A stretch of DNA of 64,000 bases, from the NCBI RefSeq assembly GCF_036288925.1, contig NZ_CP127167.1:1-64000 (forward strand), in the 5' to 3' direction. The stretch is from Haemophilus parainfluenzae (GTDB lineage: Bacteria; Pseudomonadota; Gammaproteobacteria; Enterobacterales; Pasteurellaceae). Positions within the stretch are counted from its first letter, which is position 1, and every line of letters begins with the position of its first letter. A model generated the notes under the pieces. The model was not told the DNA's origin and did not search any database. It saw nothing but the letters and a program-made list of their open reading frames with translations. Below, one piece after another: positions 26,012 to 35,816 of the stretch. Position numbers and translations under genes: made by a program.

Positions 26012-26973
26012 CATTAGATTATCCTGTTCCGTTTCACACACCTAATTTGGTGTGGGATTCAACAATCGCTATCTATTTGTTCTTACTTGGTATTTCTTCC
26101 GGTGCGGTACAATTAGCGATTGCTTATAAACGTAGTCACAAATTAGAAAATCCTAGCAAAAACTGGATTATCAGAGCAGCCGCCGTTTTAGGTTCTGTGC
26201 CAACATTAATCGGTTTAACCCTGTTAATTTTCCACTTGGCACGTCCTTGGACATTCTGGAAATTGATGTTTAACTATCAATTTAACTCTGTAATGTCTAT
26301 GGGGGTAATGTTATTCCAAGTTTATATGCTATTCTTGGTATGTTGGTGTGCGGTTATCTTCAAAGAAGATATCATGGCGCTCATCCAACGTTTTATGCCA
26401 AAACTTGGTTTCGTCGGTAAAATTATCAATGTATTAGAACGTTTAACAGGTCCTGTAGAAGTCATTCTATTCATCTTAGCTGCTGTGCTAGGGGCTTATA
26501 CCGGTTTCTTACTTTCAGCATTGATCAGTTACCCAATGTTAAATAACCCTGTTTTACCGGCGTTATTCTTGGCTTCAGGTACATCTTCAGGTATCGCTGC
26601 AACCTTCTTATTTATCCTCATTGCAGGTAAATTAAAAGGTGATAGCCATGAATCACACTTCATTCATAAATTTGAAGTGCCAATTATGGTGACTGAACTT
26701 GGTTTATTAATCTGTTTCTTTGTTGGTCTACACTTCGGTGGTGGTCAGAAAGTGGTTGCATTGCATAATGCGCTTTCCGGCTTCTGGGGTGCAGTGTTCT
26801 GGATTGGGGTATTCTTAATTGGTATCATCATTCCTCTACTTGCGAACCTTGCAGCAAAAGACAGCTTAAAATACAATAAGAACTTTATTATCCTTGTGTC
26901 AATCTTCGACTTAATCGGGGTTCTCTGCTTACGTTACTTCATCTTGTACGGCGGACAACTTACCGTTGCGTAA
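26008..26973 (+). CDS. nrfD: Quinol-oxidising membrane subunit NrfD
   Basis: Integral membrane protein of the polysulfide reductase NrfD family that takes electrons from menaquinol and passes them to NrfC. The 321-residue product has about eight hydrophobic segments, from IAIYLFLLGISSGAVQLAIAY near the N-terminus to ILVSIFDLIGVLCLRYFILYG at the end. ATGA overlap with nrfC. Followed by an intrinsic terminator. Menaquinone for this step would be made by the men genes at 31.9-35.7 kb. Confidence 0.95.
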   Translation: MTLDYPVPFHTPNLVWDSTIAIYLFLLGISSGAVQLAIAYKRSHKLENPSKNWIIRAAAVLGSVPTLIGLTLLIFHLARPWTFWKLMFNYQFNSVMSMGVMLFQVYMLFLVCWCAVIFKEDIMALIQRFMPKLGFVGKIINVLERLTGPVEVILFILAAVLGAYTGFLLSALISYPMLNNPVLPALFLASGTSSGIAATFLFILIAGKLKGDSHESHFIHKFEVPIMVTELGLLICFFVGLHFGGGQKVVALHNALSGFWGAVFWIGVFLIGIIIPLLANLAAKDSLKYNKNFIILVSIFDLIGVLCLRYFILYGGQLTVA

Positions 26974-26994
26974 GGATAAATTTCTTATTTAATC

Positions 26995-27025
26995 AAAAGG
27001 CGTATACAATACGCCTTTTGTTTAT
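26995..27025 (+). terminator. nrfABCD terminator
   Basis: Perfect 10-bp stem aaaaggcgta (26995-27004) / tacgcctttt (27010-27019) followed by a T-rich tail, 21 bp after nrfD. An uptake signal core follows at 27037-27045 before nrfE. Confidence 0.85.
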
Positions 27026-27120
27026 TTAAAAGACTAAAGTGCGGTTAATTTTACGTATGTTTTTCATGCTTAAAATCAACCTTATTTTGTAAAATACAAC
27101 CTTTAATACTGAAGAATACT

Positions 27121-29025
27121 ATGCTTCCCGAACTCGGATTTCTCTCATTACTCTTTGCCACCACCACGGCGCTCTTACTTTCTATCGTGCCGCAAATTGG
27201 TATTTGGCGAAATAAACCCTCTCTCACCAACACGGCTTGGGGATTAAGTTATTGCTTCGGTATTTTTACGAGCGTTTCAATCGGTATTCTTGCCTACTCT
27301 TTCGCAACAGATGATTTCACTTTGGAATACGTGGCAGCGCACTCCAATTCTCAACTACCGACATTTTTCAAAGTTGCCGCCACTTGGGGCGGACATGAAG
27401 GCTCCATTTTATTTTGGCTTTTTACATTAAGTCTTTGGTTAGTGGCTTTTGCCTTTTTCTCTCGCAAAAATGACCGCACTTTTTCTGCACAAACCCTTTC
27501 TTTACTTGGCTTAATTTGTCTTGGGTTTGCTATTTTTATTTTGTTCTACTCCAATCCATTTGGACGTGCGTTTCCTGCCCCTTCGGAAGGACGAGATCTC
27601 AATCCAATGCTGCAAGATATTGGCTTAATTTTCCATCCACCACTGTTATATGTGGGTTATGTGGGCTTTGCCGTTAACTTTGCCATGTCCATTTCTGCCT
27701 TAATTTTTAATCGCTCTGCACAAGCAATTGCGCGTGCGATGCGAGCTTGGGTGCTTGTTTCTTGGTTATTCTTAACCTTAGGGATCGTACTCGGTGCCTG
27801 GTGGGCATATTACGAATTAGGCTGGGGCGGTTGGTGGTTCTGGGACCCTGTTGAAAACGCCTCACTTATGCCATGGTTATTGGGACTCGCACTGCTACAC
27901 AGCTTGATGGTGACTGAAAAACAAGGCATGTTTAGCTACTGGACAATACTCTTTTCCCTGCTCGCTTTTGCATTCAGTGTATTAGGCACATTTATTGTCC
28001 GTTCAGGTGCATTAACCTCTGTTCATGCTTTTGCTTTAGATAGCTCCCGTGGTTATGTGCTATTACTGATTTTCTTTTTATTGACTGTCGGCTCGCTCAG
28101 TTTATTTGCCCTACGCACAAATACCAATGAAAGTGCGGTCAAATTCCCGCTCATTTCTAAAACCGGAGCTATTTTAGGCTTAAACATCGTATTAACCGTG
28201 GCAACCGTCAGTACCTTCTTAGGCACTTTCTATCCAATGCTATTCCAAGCCATGAGTTGGGGAAGCATTTCCGTGGGTGCGCCTTACTTTAATAGCATTT
28301 TCTTGCCATTGCTCACTTTAGTGCTTTTTGCGATGGCGGCGACACTTTGCTTAAGCTGGTTTAAATCTGATAAAAAACGCTTTTTTAAACGCTTGTTATT
28401 ACTTATTCCTGCTGCAATGATTGCTTATGGCATGATTTGGAATACGCTACAAAATGACAACGCATTACGCTTTCATTTCTTCGCTTATGTATTACTCACC
28501 CTTGCTATTTGGGTATTATTCGTCACCTTATGGCAAAATTGGGCAAAAGTAAGACTTGCCTATTTCGGGATGATTCTCGCACACTGTGGCGTGGCGATTG
28601 CCACAATGGGTGCCGTGATGAGTAGTTACTTTGGCAGTGAGTTAGGTGTTAGACTTGCGCCACAGCAAAGCCAACAATTAGGCCAATTTGAATTCCACTA
28701 CAATCGTTTTTCCAATGAAATAGGTCCAAACTTTACCGCCGAAGTCGCTTTCTTTAGCGTGTCAAAACAAGGCAAACCTTACGCAGAAATTGTACCAGAG
28801 CGCCGTTATTATGATGTTCGCACCATGACCATGAGTGAAGTGGGCTTAGATGCAGGCTTTTGGGGCGATTTATATATTGTGATGGGTGATAACTTAGGCA
28901 AAGGTGAGTTCACATTCCGCTTACATTACAAACCGCTTATTCGCTGGTTATGGCTCGGAGGCATTTTAATGGCACTTGGCGCATTATGTTCAGCCATCAA
29001 TTTGAAGAGAAAACGTGATGAATAA
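27121..29025 (+). CDS. nrfE: Heme lyase NrfE (CcmF family)
   Basis: Multi-span membrane protein of the CcmF/NrfE family that attaches heme to cytochrome c. The 634-residue product carries the heme-handling tryptophan-rich motif [19 protein letters not shown] near residues 233-251 and many membrane segments. Sitting next to nrfABCD points to NrfE, the version that handles the CWTCK site of NrfA, rather than general CcmF; sequence alone does not separate the two. An uptake signal pair lies inside (27473-27481, 28131-28139), about 650 bp apart. It overlaps the following dsbE-like gene by 11 bp. Confidence 0.88.
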   Translation: MLPELGFLSLLFATTTALLLSIVPQIGIWRNKPSLTNTAWGLSYCFGIFTSVSIGILAYSFATDDFTLEYVAAHSNSQLPTFFKVAATWGGHEGSILFWLFTLSLWLVAFAFFSRKNDRTFSAQTLSLLGLICLGFAIFILFYSNPFGRAFPAPSEGRDLNPMLQDIGLIFHPPLLYVGYVGFAVNFAMSISALIFNRSAQAIARAMRAWVLVSWLFLTLGIVLGAWWAYYELGWGGWWFWDPVENASLMPWLLGLALLHSLMVTEKQGMFSYWTILFSLLAFAFSVLGTFIVRSGALTSVHAFALDSSRGYVLLLIFFLLTVGSLSLFALRTNTNESAVKFPLISKTGAILGLNIVLTVATVSTFLGTFYPMLFQAMSWGSISVGAPYFNSIFLPLLTLVLFAMAATLCLSWFKSDKKRFFKRLLLLIPAAMIAYGMIWNTLQNDNALRFHFFAYVLLTLAIWVLFVTLWQNWAKVRLAYFGMILAHCGVAIATMGAVMSSYFGSELGVRLAPQQSQQLGQFEFHYNRFSNEIGPNFTAEVAFFSVSKQGKPYAEIVPERRYYDVRTMTMSEVGLDAGFWGDLYIVMGDNLGKGEFTFRLHYKPLIRWLWLGGILMALGALCSAINLKRKRDE

Positions 29026-29548
29026 AAAGTTTATTTTGTTTTTACCGCTGATTTTGTTATTGAGTATTTGCTTACTGCTTTTTGTTGGCTTACACAAAGA
29101 TCCAAAACAAATTGCCTCTGCACTCATTGATAAACCTGTGCCGGAATTCTATCAAGCGAATTTGCTTGAACCGAGTCAAATTGTCAGCCCAAGAGATTTT
29201 CCAAAAAAGCCTTTTCTGCTTAATGTGTGGGGAAGTTGGTGTGGCTATTGCCAACAAGAACATCCTCTTTTGATGGAAATTTCAAAAGAAGTACCCATTG
29301 TTGGAATCGACTATCGTGACAAACCTCAAAATGGCATTGCGATGCTAGAGCACATGGGCAATCCATTTATACTCACTATTGACGATAGCCGTGGTGAATT
29401 TGCGATGCAATTGGGCGTAGATGGTGCGCCAGAAACCTATGTTGTCGATGAACACGGCATGATCCGTTATCGTCATTCTGGCTATATGGATAAAGAAACA
29501 TGGCTCACTGAGATCAAACCAAAACTTGATGGATTAACTAAAAAGTAA
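29015..29548 (+). CDS. dsbE: Thioredoxin-like protein of the DsbE/CcmG family
   Basis: Membrane-anchored periplasmic thiol reductase that keeps apocytochrome heme-site cysteines reduced. The 177-residue product has an N-terminal membrane anchor ([21 protein letters not shown]), the active site WCGYC in [14 protein letters not shown], and the cis-proline loop [10 protein letters not shown]. It lies between nrfE and the nrfF-nrfG fusion, overlapping nrfE by 11 bp and ending 1 bp before the next start, so it is part of the heme-attachment operon. Confidence 0.92.
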   Translation: MMNKKFILFLPLILLLSICLLLFVGLHKDPKQIASALIDKPVPEFYQANLLEPSQIVSPRDFPKKPFLLNVWGSWCGYCQQEHPLLMEISKEVPIVGIDYRDKPQNGIAMLEHMGNPFILTIDDSRGEFAMQLGVDGAPETYVVDEHGMIRYRHSGYMDKETWLTEIKPKLDGLTKK

Positions 29549-29549
29549 A

Positions 29550-30605
29550 ATGAAAAAATTAACCCGATTTCTGACCGCACTTTTACTGACGTTTGCCCTT
29601 TTTGCTCACGCAGAAATGGTCGACACCTATGCGTTTAAAAACCAAGCCGATCGCACTCGAGCTGTTGAACTGGCAAAATCCTTACGTTGCCCACAATGTC
29701 AGAATCAAAACTTAGTTGAGTCCAATTCACCGATTGCTTATGACTTACGTATTGAAGTCTATAAAATGGTAGATGAAGGAAAAACCAATCAGCAAATTAT
29801 CGACACGATGACAGCTCGTTTCGGTAATTTCGTGAACTATAAGCCACCTTTCCAGTGGAATACGGCACTACTCTGGCTATTGCCTATTTTGTTATTAATT
29901 GGTGCTTTTGCGTTAATTTTATTTTCTACTAAAAAATCAGAAGGCGAGCCAAAACAACTCGCAAATCAACCTCATCGTGCGCCTAAAGAAGAAAAAAGTG
30001 CGGTCAAATTTGAAACCAAATCCGCCATTTGGGTCTTTGCTATTTTATTAATTCTTCCCTTAAGTTATTATTTTTCCCTTGATCGTTTTGAGCGAGTTCA
30101 ACAAGGTGAAAAAGAAATGATTGAGCTTGCCAATAAAAAAACAGATACATCAATGGTGCATCAAAAAGAAGATATGGTGCTCAAAATTCAAAATAAAATT
30201 CGAGAAGATGTAAATAACCCTGAGCTTTGGGCTCAGCTAGGTGATGCCTACATGCAAAATGATGAATTTGATCATGCGCTCATCGCCTATGGCAATGCAG
30301 AAAAAATTTCAGGCACAACGCCCGCTATTTTAGGCCTAAAAGCGACCGCACTTTATTATCAAGCCGGTCAAAACATCACACCACAAATCCAGCAAATAAT
30401 GGATGAAGCCTTAAAACAGGATAAAAATGAAATTTCAGTCCTCACGTTACTAGCGACTGAGGCCTTTAAAAATCATCAACCGGAACAATCCAAAGCCTAT
30501 TGGCAGCAATTATTAGATTCGGGTAATGCTGCCGTGGATCGCCGTACTGTCATCCAACGAATCAAAATGATAGACTATTTTGAAAAAGGACAAACCTCAC
30601 AATAA
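29550..30605 (+). CDS. nrfF: NrfF-NrfG fusion (CcmH-like heme lyase subunit with TPR domain)
   Basis: Heme-lyase accessory protein of 351 residues. The N-terminal part (1-130) is NrfF/CcmH-like: signal peptide ending AHA, the redox motif LRCPQCQNQNLVESNSP near 45, then a membrane helix (ALLWLLPILLLIGAFALILF). After a charged linker and a second membrane helix (SAIWVFAILLILPLSYYF) comes a TPR domain (about 205-340) resembling NrfG/CcmI, which presents the apocytochrome C-terminus. In E. coli NrfF and NrfG are separate proteins, so this is a natural fusion. Three uptake signal cores lie inside. ATG is 1 bp after the dsbE stop. Confidence 0.9.
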   Translation: MKKLTRFLTALLLTFALFAHAEMVDTYAFKNQADRTRAVELAKSLRCPQCQNQNLVESNSPIAYDLRIEVYKMVDEGKTNQQIIDTMTARFGNFVNYKPPFQWNTALLWLLPILLLIGAFALILFSTKKSEGEPKQLANQPHRAPKEEKSAVKFETKSAIWVFAILLILPLSYYFSLDRFERVQQGEKEMIELANKKTDTSMVHQKEDMVLKIQNKIREDVNNPELWAQLGDAYMQNDEFDHALIAYGNAEKISGTTPAILGLKATALYYQAGQNITPQIQQIMDEALKQDKNEISVLTLLATEAFKNHQPEQSKAYWQQLLDSGNAAVDRRTVIQRIKMIDYFEKGQTSQ

Positions 30606-30608
30606 GCT

Positions 30609-31811
30609 ATGTCTCATTATTCAGAAAATATCATTATTGGCGCCGGTGCTGCCGGCTTATTTTGTGCCGCACAGTTAGGCAAGCTGGGCAAACAAGCCAC
30701 CATTTTTGATAACGGTAAGAAAATTGGTCGAAAAATTTTAATGTCTGGCGGTGGATTCTGTAATTTCACCAATATGGAAATCACATCTGGCCGTTATATC
30801 AGCCAAAATAAACATTTCGTCAAATCTGCCTTAAAACGTTATACACAATGGGATTTCATTGCTTTAGTCGCTGAATACGGCATTCCTTACCACGAAAAAG
30901 AATTAGGTCAGTTATTTTGTGATAACGGCGCAGAAGATATTGTGAAGATGCTCGGAACTGAATGTGACAAATACAGTGTCAACATTCAACTACGAAGCGA
31001 AGTGAATGATGTTGAAGCCGTTGAAAACAACCCTAGCGTACGGTTCAAATTAAAGGTAAATGCAGTTGAATGGCAATGCCAAAATTTGATTATTGCCACG
31101 GGCGGGCTCTCTATGCCTGGCTTAGGCGCTTCGCCTTTTGGCTATCAAATTGCAGAACAATTTGGGTTAAATGTGATTCCTCCGCGAGCAAGTCTTGTGC
31201 CATTCACGTGGCGAGAAAGTGACAAATTCTACTCGGCGCTCTCTGGTGTTTCATTAGATGTAGCTGCAACGAATCAGCACAAAACCTTTACTCATCAAAT
31301 GCTGTTCACCCATCGTGGCTTATCAGGCCCTGCTATTTTACAAATCTCCAATTATTGGCAACCTGGTGAAAGCATTCATTTAGATTTATTGCCTTATAAC
31401 AATATTCGACATCACCTAGATGAGATGCGTCAATCTTCGCCAAAATTGCAATTAAAAACCGTATTAAGTCGCTTATTACCGAAAAAATTAGTCGAGCTTT
31501 GGTTAGAACAAGGCTTGATTCAAGATGAAGTGATTGCGAACTTAAGTAAAGTGCGGTTAGAAAATTTAGAGAATTTAATCCACAACTGGCAATTTGTTCC
31601 TAATGGCACTGAGGGCTACCGAACGGCTGAAGTCACGATGGGTGGTGTCGATACTCATGAGATCTCATCTAAAACCATGGAGGCGACAAAGATTAAAGGT
31701 CTCTATTTTATCGGTGAGGTGCTAGATGTTGTCGGCTGGTTAGGTGGCTACAACTTCCAATGGGCATGGAGTTCGGCTGCTGTTTGTGCAATGGGGATTG
31801 CTGAAAGTTAA
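30609..31811 (+). CDS. HI0933/YhiN family flavoprotein
   Basis: FAD-dependent oxidoreductase of the HI0933/YhiN (BaiN) family, whose physiological substrate in Haemophilus is not known. The 400-residue product has an N-terminal dinucleotide-binding motif IIIGAGAAGLFCAAQLGKLG, the family motif GRKILMSGGGFCNFTN, GGLSMPGLGASPFGY mid-protein, and a C-terminal FAD-binding motif LYFIGEVLDVVGWLGGYNFQWAWSSA. It starts 3 bp after the nrfF-nrfG fusion, so it may be cotranscribed. An uptake signal core lies inside (31549-31557). Confidence 0.9.
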   Translation: MSHYSENIIIGAGAAGLFCAAQLGKLGKQATIFDNGKKIGRKILMSGGGFCNFTNMEITSGRYISQNKHFVKSALKRYTQWDFIALVAEYGIPYHEKELGQLFCDNGAEDIVKMLGTECDKYSVNIQLRSEVNDVEAVENNPSVRFKLKVNAVEWQCQNLIIATGGLSMPGLGASPFGYQIAEQFGLNVIPPRASLVPFTWRESDKFYSALSGVSLDVAATNQHKTFTHQMLFTHRGLSGPAILQISNYWQPGESIHLDLLPYNNIRHHLDEMRQSSPKLQLKTVLSRLLPKKLVELWLEQGLIQDEVIANLSKVRLENLENLIHNWQFVPNGTEGYRTAEVTMGGVDTHEISSKTMEATKIKGLYFIGEVLDVVGWLGGYNFQWAWSSAAVCAMGIAES

Positions 31812-31834
31812 GCCCCTCTTTACATTTAAAAGAC

Positions 31835-31865
31835 AAAAAGCCGATGTTCACGCATCAGCTTTTTG
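31835..31865. terminator. Bidirectional terminator between the flavoprotein gene and menH
   Basis: aaaaagccgatg / catcagcttttt hairpin (one internal mismatch) between two convergent genes, with T- or A-runs on both sides. Confidence 0.75.
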
Positions 31866-31876
31866 TTGTTTAGGAC

Positions 31877-32620
31877 TTAAGGATTAGCGATTTTTAAAAC
31901 GATATCTTCAATTTTTTTAGCAAAATATGTCGAATTTTCTAAATGAGCATTATGCCCAGCATGAGGAGTAATCGTTAAATCAAGTTGATTATCCTCTGCC
32001 ATTTGACGAAACTTTTGATCTCGTTCTCCACAAAAATAAAAAAATGGCTGCAAACTTAACCGCACTTTCTCTCGAAAATCAGGCTGTTTGGCAAGGCTAG
32101 TGGCTAATAACATCTTACCAATATTTGCCCCGCAATTGGCTTTTCGCTTTTCAATTAATGCTTTGCGTTGTTGTTCATTCAAATGAGAAAAGACGGGTTG
32201 TTGATACCAATCTTCGAGTACGGCTTCAGGGGTTTCATGGAAAAACCGCTCCGCCCACATTTTGTCATTAGCTAAACGGCTTTGTTTTTCTTGCTCAGAC
32301 TGTAAACCTAAATTTGCCCCTTCTAAAATGACCGCCTTTAAATGCCCTATTTTTACTCTAGCTTGCAGTGCATAATATTGTGCGATTCGTCCACCAAGTG
32401 AATAACCGATCAGGATATAAGGTTCATCTTTTATGAGACTTTGTATTTGGCTTTCAAGAAATTGAGCCGTTTGCTCAAAATCTTCAACCACTACAGCTTT
32501 ATTCTCGCCATGAAACGGTAAATCGAGAGAGAGACAACGAAAGTGCGGTAGATTTTCGATGACTTTTTGCCAGTCCGATTTTGTACCTAATAAACCATGG
32601 AGAAAAACAAGATTCATCAT
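31877..32620 (-). CDS. menH: MenH, SHCHC synthase (alpha/beta hydrolase)
   Basis: Menaquinone pathway enzyme that removes pyruvate from SEPHCHC to give SHCHC. The 247-residue alpha/beta hydrolase has LHGLLGTKSDW near the N-terminus (oxyanion region), the nucleophile serine in LIGYSLGGRIAQYYAL near 86, and the catalytic histidine in PHAGHNAHLE near 228. It lies 49 bp downstream of menD on the minus strand, with a perfect 16-bp palindrome in the gap. Two uptake signal cores lie inside. Confidence 0.93.
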   Translation of the reverse strand: MMNLVFLHGLLGTKSDWQKVIENLPHFRCLSLDLPFHGENKAVVVEDFEQTAQFLESQIQSLIKDEPYILIGYSLGGRIAQYYALQARVKIGHLKAVILEGANLGLQSEQEKQSRLANDKMWAERFFHETPEAVLEDWYQQPVFSHLNEQQRKALIEKRKANCGANIGKMLLATSLAKQPDFREKVRLSLQPFFYFCGERDQKFRQMAEDNQLDLTITPHAGHNAHLENSTYFAKKIEDIVLKIANP

Positions 32621-32638
32621 AATGCCATATAAAGAAAT

Positions 32639-32654
32639 CCCCTCTTAAGAGGGG
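32639..32654. other. Perfect palindrome between menD and menH
   Basis: CCCCTCTTAAGAGGGG. On the minus strand it is followed by ATTTCTTTAT, so it could be a weak terminator or an mRNA-processing hairpin lowering menH relative to menFD. It could also be a protein-binding site. Confidence 0.5.
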
Positions 32655-32669
32655 AAATGAATGAATAAA

Positions 32670-34376
32670 TTATTCACCAACCACAGCGTGGCTGATTTGT
32701 TCAATCAAGCGTTTATAAGTCTCGCTACCATCACTAGGATTCGTTTTGATTTCAATTAAGGTTGCGCGGCGACGTGTGTAAGCCTGTTTCAACACTGCGC
32801 TTAAATCCGCCCAAGTGTAAGGTAAGGCGTATTTCAAGCCAAACATATTCGCAATCTGTGAGAAATCACCATTATGCGGCAAGCGATAGAATTGTTCTTT
32901 CACCTCTTCATCAACGGGCAACATATCAAAGATTGCGCCACCATTATTGTTGATTACAAAAATAATGGTTGGTTGAGTCACGTTCTTAAATAAGGCTAAA
33001 GAGTTCAAATCATAAAGCGTGGACGTATCGCCAATCATCGCCACTACAGGTTGATTAGAACCAATACCAATACCCGCAGCGGTTGCTAATAAACCGTCAA
33101 TTCCGCTTGCACCACGGTTGGTGAAAATTGGATAACCTTCTGGCAATTTCGTTAACGCATCCACCAAGCGCACAAAAAGGCTATTTCCTAAAAACAAAAT
33201 ACCGTTGTAAGGTAGAACACGCTCAATATGATGTGCTAATGAGGCTTCATTAAGATTGCCGCCGACTTGTTGCTCGATAAAAGTTGCACAGAATTTTGAA
33301 AGCGCAAGTGGTTCGAGTAACCAAGGTTTTTGACGCAATGGCGGATGTGCACGCAACCAATGATGCGTTTTTGCATTAAAGCGAGTTTGGGTATGATGAT
33401 TTGGGTCAACTGCATTTTGACTTTGCTCCACCACCCAAAATTCGCCTTGGAATTCTGCTAAGAATTGGTTGATACGTTTACTGATAAAACGAGAACCAAA
33501 TTGGATCACAATATCTGCTTGAAGCAATTTTTGCTTCACAGTTTGATTTGCTAACCAAATATCCGCATAAGGCATGAGCGGTTCTACACCAGATTGAATA
33601 TCCGTCAGCAAAATCCACCCCATGGTATTTGCCCATGAGTTAATCCCCATTGCTTGTTCTGGGGTTAATTGCCCTGCAACAATAACACCTCGTTTCGTGC
33701 GCCAAGTATCCCAATTTTCATGCATAAGCACTTCTTGTTGCAATGGCTGATGATCAACCCAATTTTTAGACTGGCTTAACCAACGTTGAATTGGCATTAA
33801 CCACGGATGGCTGTCAATTTCTTGTTCTTGTGCATTATAAAGTGGCTCTGCAAAAGGTACATTAATATGCACCACGCCTGGTTGTTGCTTTTGTTTATAA
33901 CACGCTTGTTCTAACGTAGAAATTAACCATTTTGCTGCATAATCGGCTTGAGGTTTAGGTAAATTTACGCTTGCGACAGGATAGTCCGCAAACATATTTT
34001 GTTGTACGATGGCTTGATTCGCACCACATTCCCATAATTCAGGTGGTCGATCGGCAGTAAGAATAATTAAATTCACGCCTGTTTGGCGAGCTTCAATAAT
34101 CGCAGGATATAAATTGGCTGCTGCCGTGCCTGACGTCACAATCACGGCAACAGGCGCTTGTGTGGATTTCGCTATCCCCAAAGCAAAAAAGCCTAAGCCA
34201 CGCTCATCAAAATGACTATGACACGTTGCTCGAGAGGCATTTTGTAAACGCACAGCTTCTAACGTTAAAGGTGTTGAGCGAGAACCTGGCGCAATACAAA
34301 AGTGACTCACTCCTTGGCGAACCAAGGTTTCTAAGATCACTTTTGACCAACAACGATTAAATACGCTTACAGACAT
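32670..34376 (-). CDS. menD: MenD, SEPHCHC synthase (thiamine diphosphate enzyme)
   Basis: Joins isochorismate with 2-oxoglutarate-derived succinic semialdehyde to give SEPHCHC. The 568-residue product has the N-terminal pyrimidine-binding domain (FCIAPGSRSTPLTL; VTSGTAAANLYPA), a central domain, and a C-terminal diphosphate-binding domain with GDTSTLYDLNSLAL and the Mg-binding NNNGGAIFDMLP. Length is normal for MenD. It is 5 bp after menF on the minus strand. Confidence 0.96.
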   Translation of the reverse strand: MSVSVFNRCWSKVILETLVRQGVSHFCIAPGSRSTPLTLEAVRLQNASRATCHSHFDERGLGFFALGIAKSTQAPVAVIVTSGTAAANLYPAIIEARQTGVNLIILTADRPPELWECGANQAIVQQNMFADYPVASVNLPKPQADYAAKWLISTLEQACYKQKQQPGVVHINVPFAEPLYNAQEQEIDSHPWLMPIQRWLSQSKNWVDHQPLQQEVLMHENWDTWRTKRGVIVAGQLTPEQAMGINSWANTMGWILLTDIQSGVEPLMPYADIWLANQTVKQKLLQADIVIQFGSRFISKRINQFLAEFQGEFWVVEQSQNAVDPNHHTQTRFNAKTHHWLRAHPPLRQKPWLLEPLALSKFCATFIEQQVGGNLNEASLAHHIERVLPYNGILFLGNSLFVRLVDALTKLPEGYPIFTNRGASGIDGLLATAAGIGIGSNQPVVAMIGDTSTLYDLNSLALFKNVTQPTIIFVINNNGGAIFDMLPVDEEVKEQFYRLPHNGDFSQIANMFGLKYALPYTWADLSAVLKQAYTRRRATLIEIKTNPSDGSETYKRLIEQISHAVVGE

Positions 34377-34381
34377 TCTTC

Positions 34382-35662
34382 TTATTCTCCGTTATTCTCT
34401 GCAAACAGGGAAATGAGCCCTGCCGCTTTACGTTCAATTTCCAACCACTCTTCTACAGGTTGTGAGCCTTCCACAATACCGGCGCCAGCAAATACACGCA
34501 CTCGGTTTTCTTCAATAAAAGCCGAACGAATGGTGACGCAAAATTCTGAAAGATGTTGACTCATCATGCCTAATGTACCGGCATACCAACGACGATCAAA
34601 AGTTTCAATTTCAGCCAAGGCTTTCTTCGCTTGCTGCTGTGGTAAGCCTGACACTGCGGCCGTTGGATGGATCGCTTTCAGCAAATCGGCATCCGTACAA
34701 AGTGCGGTCAATTTTGCTTGCATTTTTCGAATCAAATGCTGCACTTTGCGTAATGGCTTTAATGCGACATCATCAACAGTAATTTGCTCCACTAAGTGAC
34801 TGATATTTTCTGAAATATCCTCAACGACCAACCAGTTTTCATTGAGGTTTTTTTTATCATTTAACAGCCAATTCGCACGTTCATCATTTTCACTCGGATT
34901 ATCACTAACAGGCGCCGTGCCCGCAAGGGCCTCTGTAAATAACAGACGATTATCTCGTGCAAACAGGCGTTCTGGTGTTGAGCCCACAAAACAGTTTTGG
35001 GCGTTATCTGCCCATAGAAAATGGTAACAACCGCTATTTTGGGCTTGGCTTGCAGCAAGAAAATCTTTTCCGTTTAACTCACCTTGAATATGAAGCACCG
35101 TTTCATTTGCTAAGACAAGCTTGGTTAATTCCCCTTGTCGAATTCGAGTGAGCGCTTGATTGACCCAATCACACCACGTACCTTGATTCGCTTTTGGCTC
35201 TACACTTTCAATAGTTAATTGATTAAACGGTGAAAGTGCGGTCATTTTTTCAAATGAATTCAAAATCGTTTTTGCCGAATCAAGCTTATTTGTTTCAACA
35301 AAAACTGAAACCACGGTCTCACCATTTTGCTGTTCAATTAAAACTTGAGGCAAAATAAACTGACTTTCACCTTGAAACTGTAAACGGCCCACTAAAGGGA
35401 AATCATGCTCTTGAATAAATTGCTGTGCCAAATTCACATCTGAAAATGACCGCACTTTACCCACGGCAGCGACGGTTTTAGCTTCATCACGAAAACGCAA
35501 ATAAAATTGCGGATAGACTGACTGCCCTTTCATCCACGCCAAAAGATCAACATCCGATTCCACCTTCGTTTGAAGATGTACAATAGATGCTTGCAGATCC
35601 GTTGTCGCCAAAGCATCAAATTGGCGAATTATCGCAGATTTAGCTTGTTCTAAAGGGCCCAT
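34382..35662 (-). CDS. menF: Isochorismate synthase MenF
   Basis: Converts chorismate to isochorismate, the first committed step to menaquinone. The product is of the chorismate-binding fold, with conserved FVGSTPERLFARDNRLLFTEALAGT, HLVEQI, HPTAAVSGLPQQQAKKAL and FAGAGIVEGSQPVEEWLEIERKA. ATG at 35662 gives 426 residues, close to E. coli MenF. The frame extends to ATG 35722, but the extra 20 residues (MNVLKCGRIWANFLCILLFF) come partly from an uptake signal and look non-coding. Neither start has a strong ribosome binding site. First gene of menF-menD-menH. Confidence 0.9.
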   Translation of the reverse strand: MGPLEQAKSAIIRQFDALATTDLQASIVHLQTKVESDVDLLAWMKGQSVYPQFYLRFRDEAKTVAAVGKVRSFSDVNLAQQFIQEHDFPLVGRLQFQGESQFILPQVLIEQQNGETVVSVFVETNKLDSAKTILNSFEKMTALSPFNQLTIESVEPKANQGTWCDWVNQALTRIRQGELTKLVLANETVLHIQGELNGKDFLAASQAQNSGCYHFLWADNAQNCFVGSTPERLFARDNRLLFTEALAGTAPVSDNPSENDERANWLLNDKKNLNENWLVVEDISENISHLVEQITVDDVALKPLRKVQHLIRKMQAKLTALCTDADLLKAIHPTAAVSGLPQQQAKKALAEIETFDRRWYAGTLGMMSQHLSEFCVTIRSAFIEENRVRVFAGAGIVEGSQPVEEWLEIERKAAGLISLFAENNGE

Positions 35663-35816
35663 GAAAAATAATAAAATACACAAAAAATTAGCCCATATTC
35701 TACCGCACTTTAATACATTCAAAAAATTTTTTTATTAAATCTTTTCAAGATAAGAATTTAAGCGTAAATTAAACATAATTTTTGAATGAAAATCTAATTA
35801 TCATAGGATGTTATTA

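Noticed and set aside
27121..29025. General CcmF instead of NrfE
   Set aside because: Sequence motifs are shared by both, but the neighbouring nrfABCD and the fused NrfF-NrfG favour NrfE. Kept as NrfE with lowered confidence.
35663..35722. Signal-like N-terminus of menF
   Set aside because: MenF is cytoplasmic and family members start near the ATG at 35662; the extra residues are partly translated from an uptake signal.
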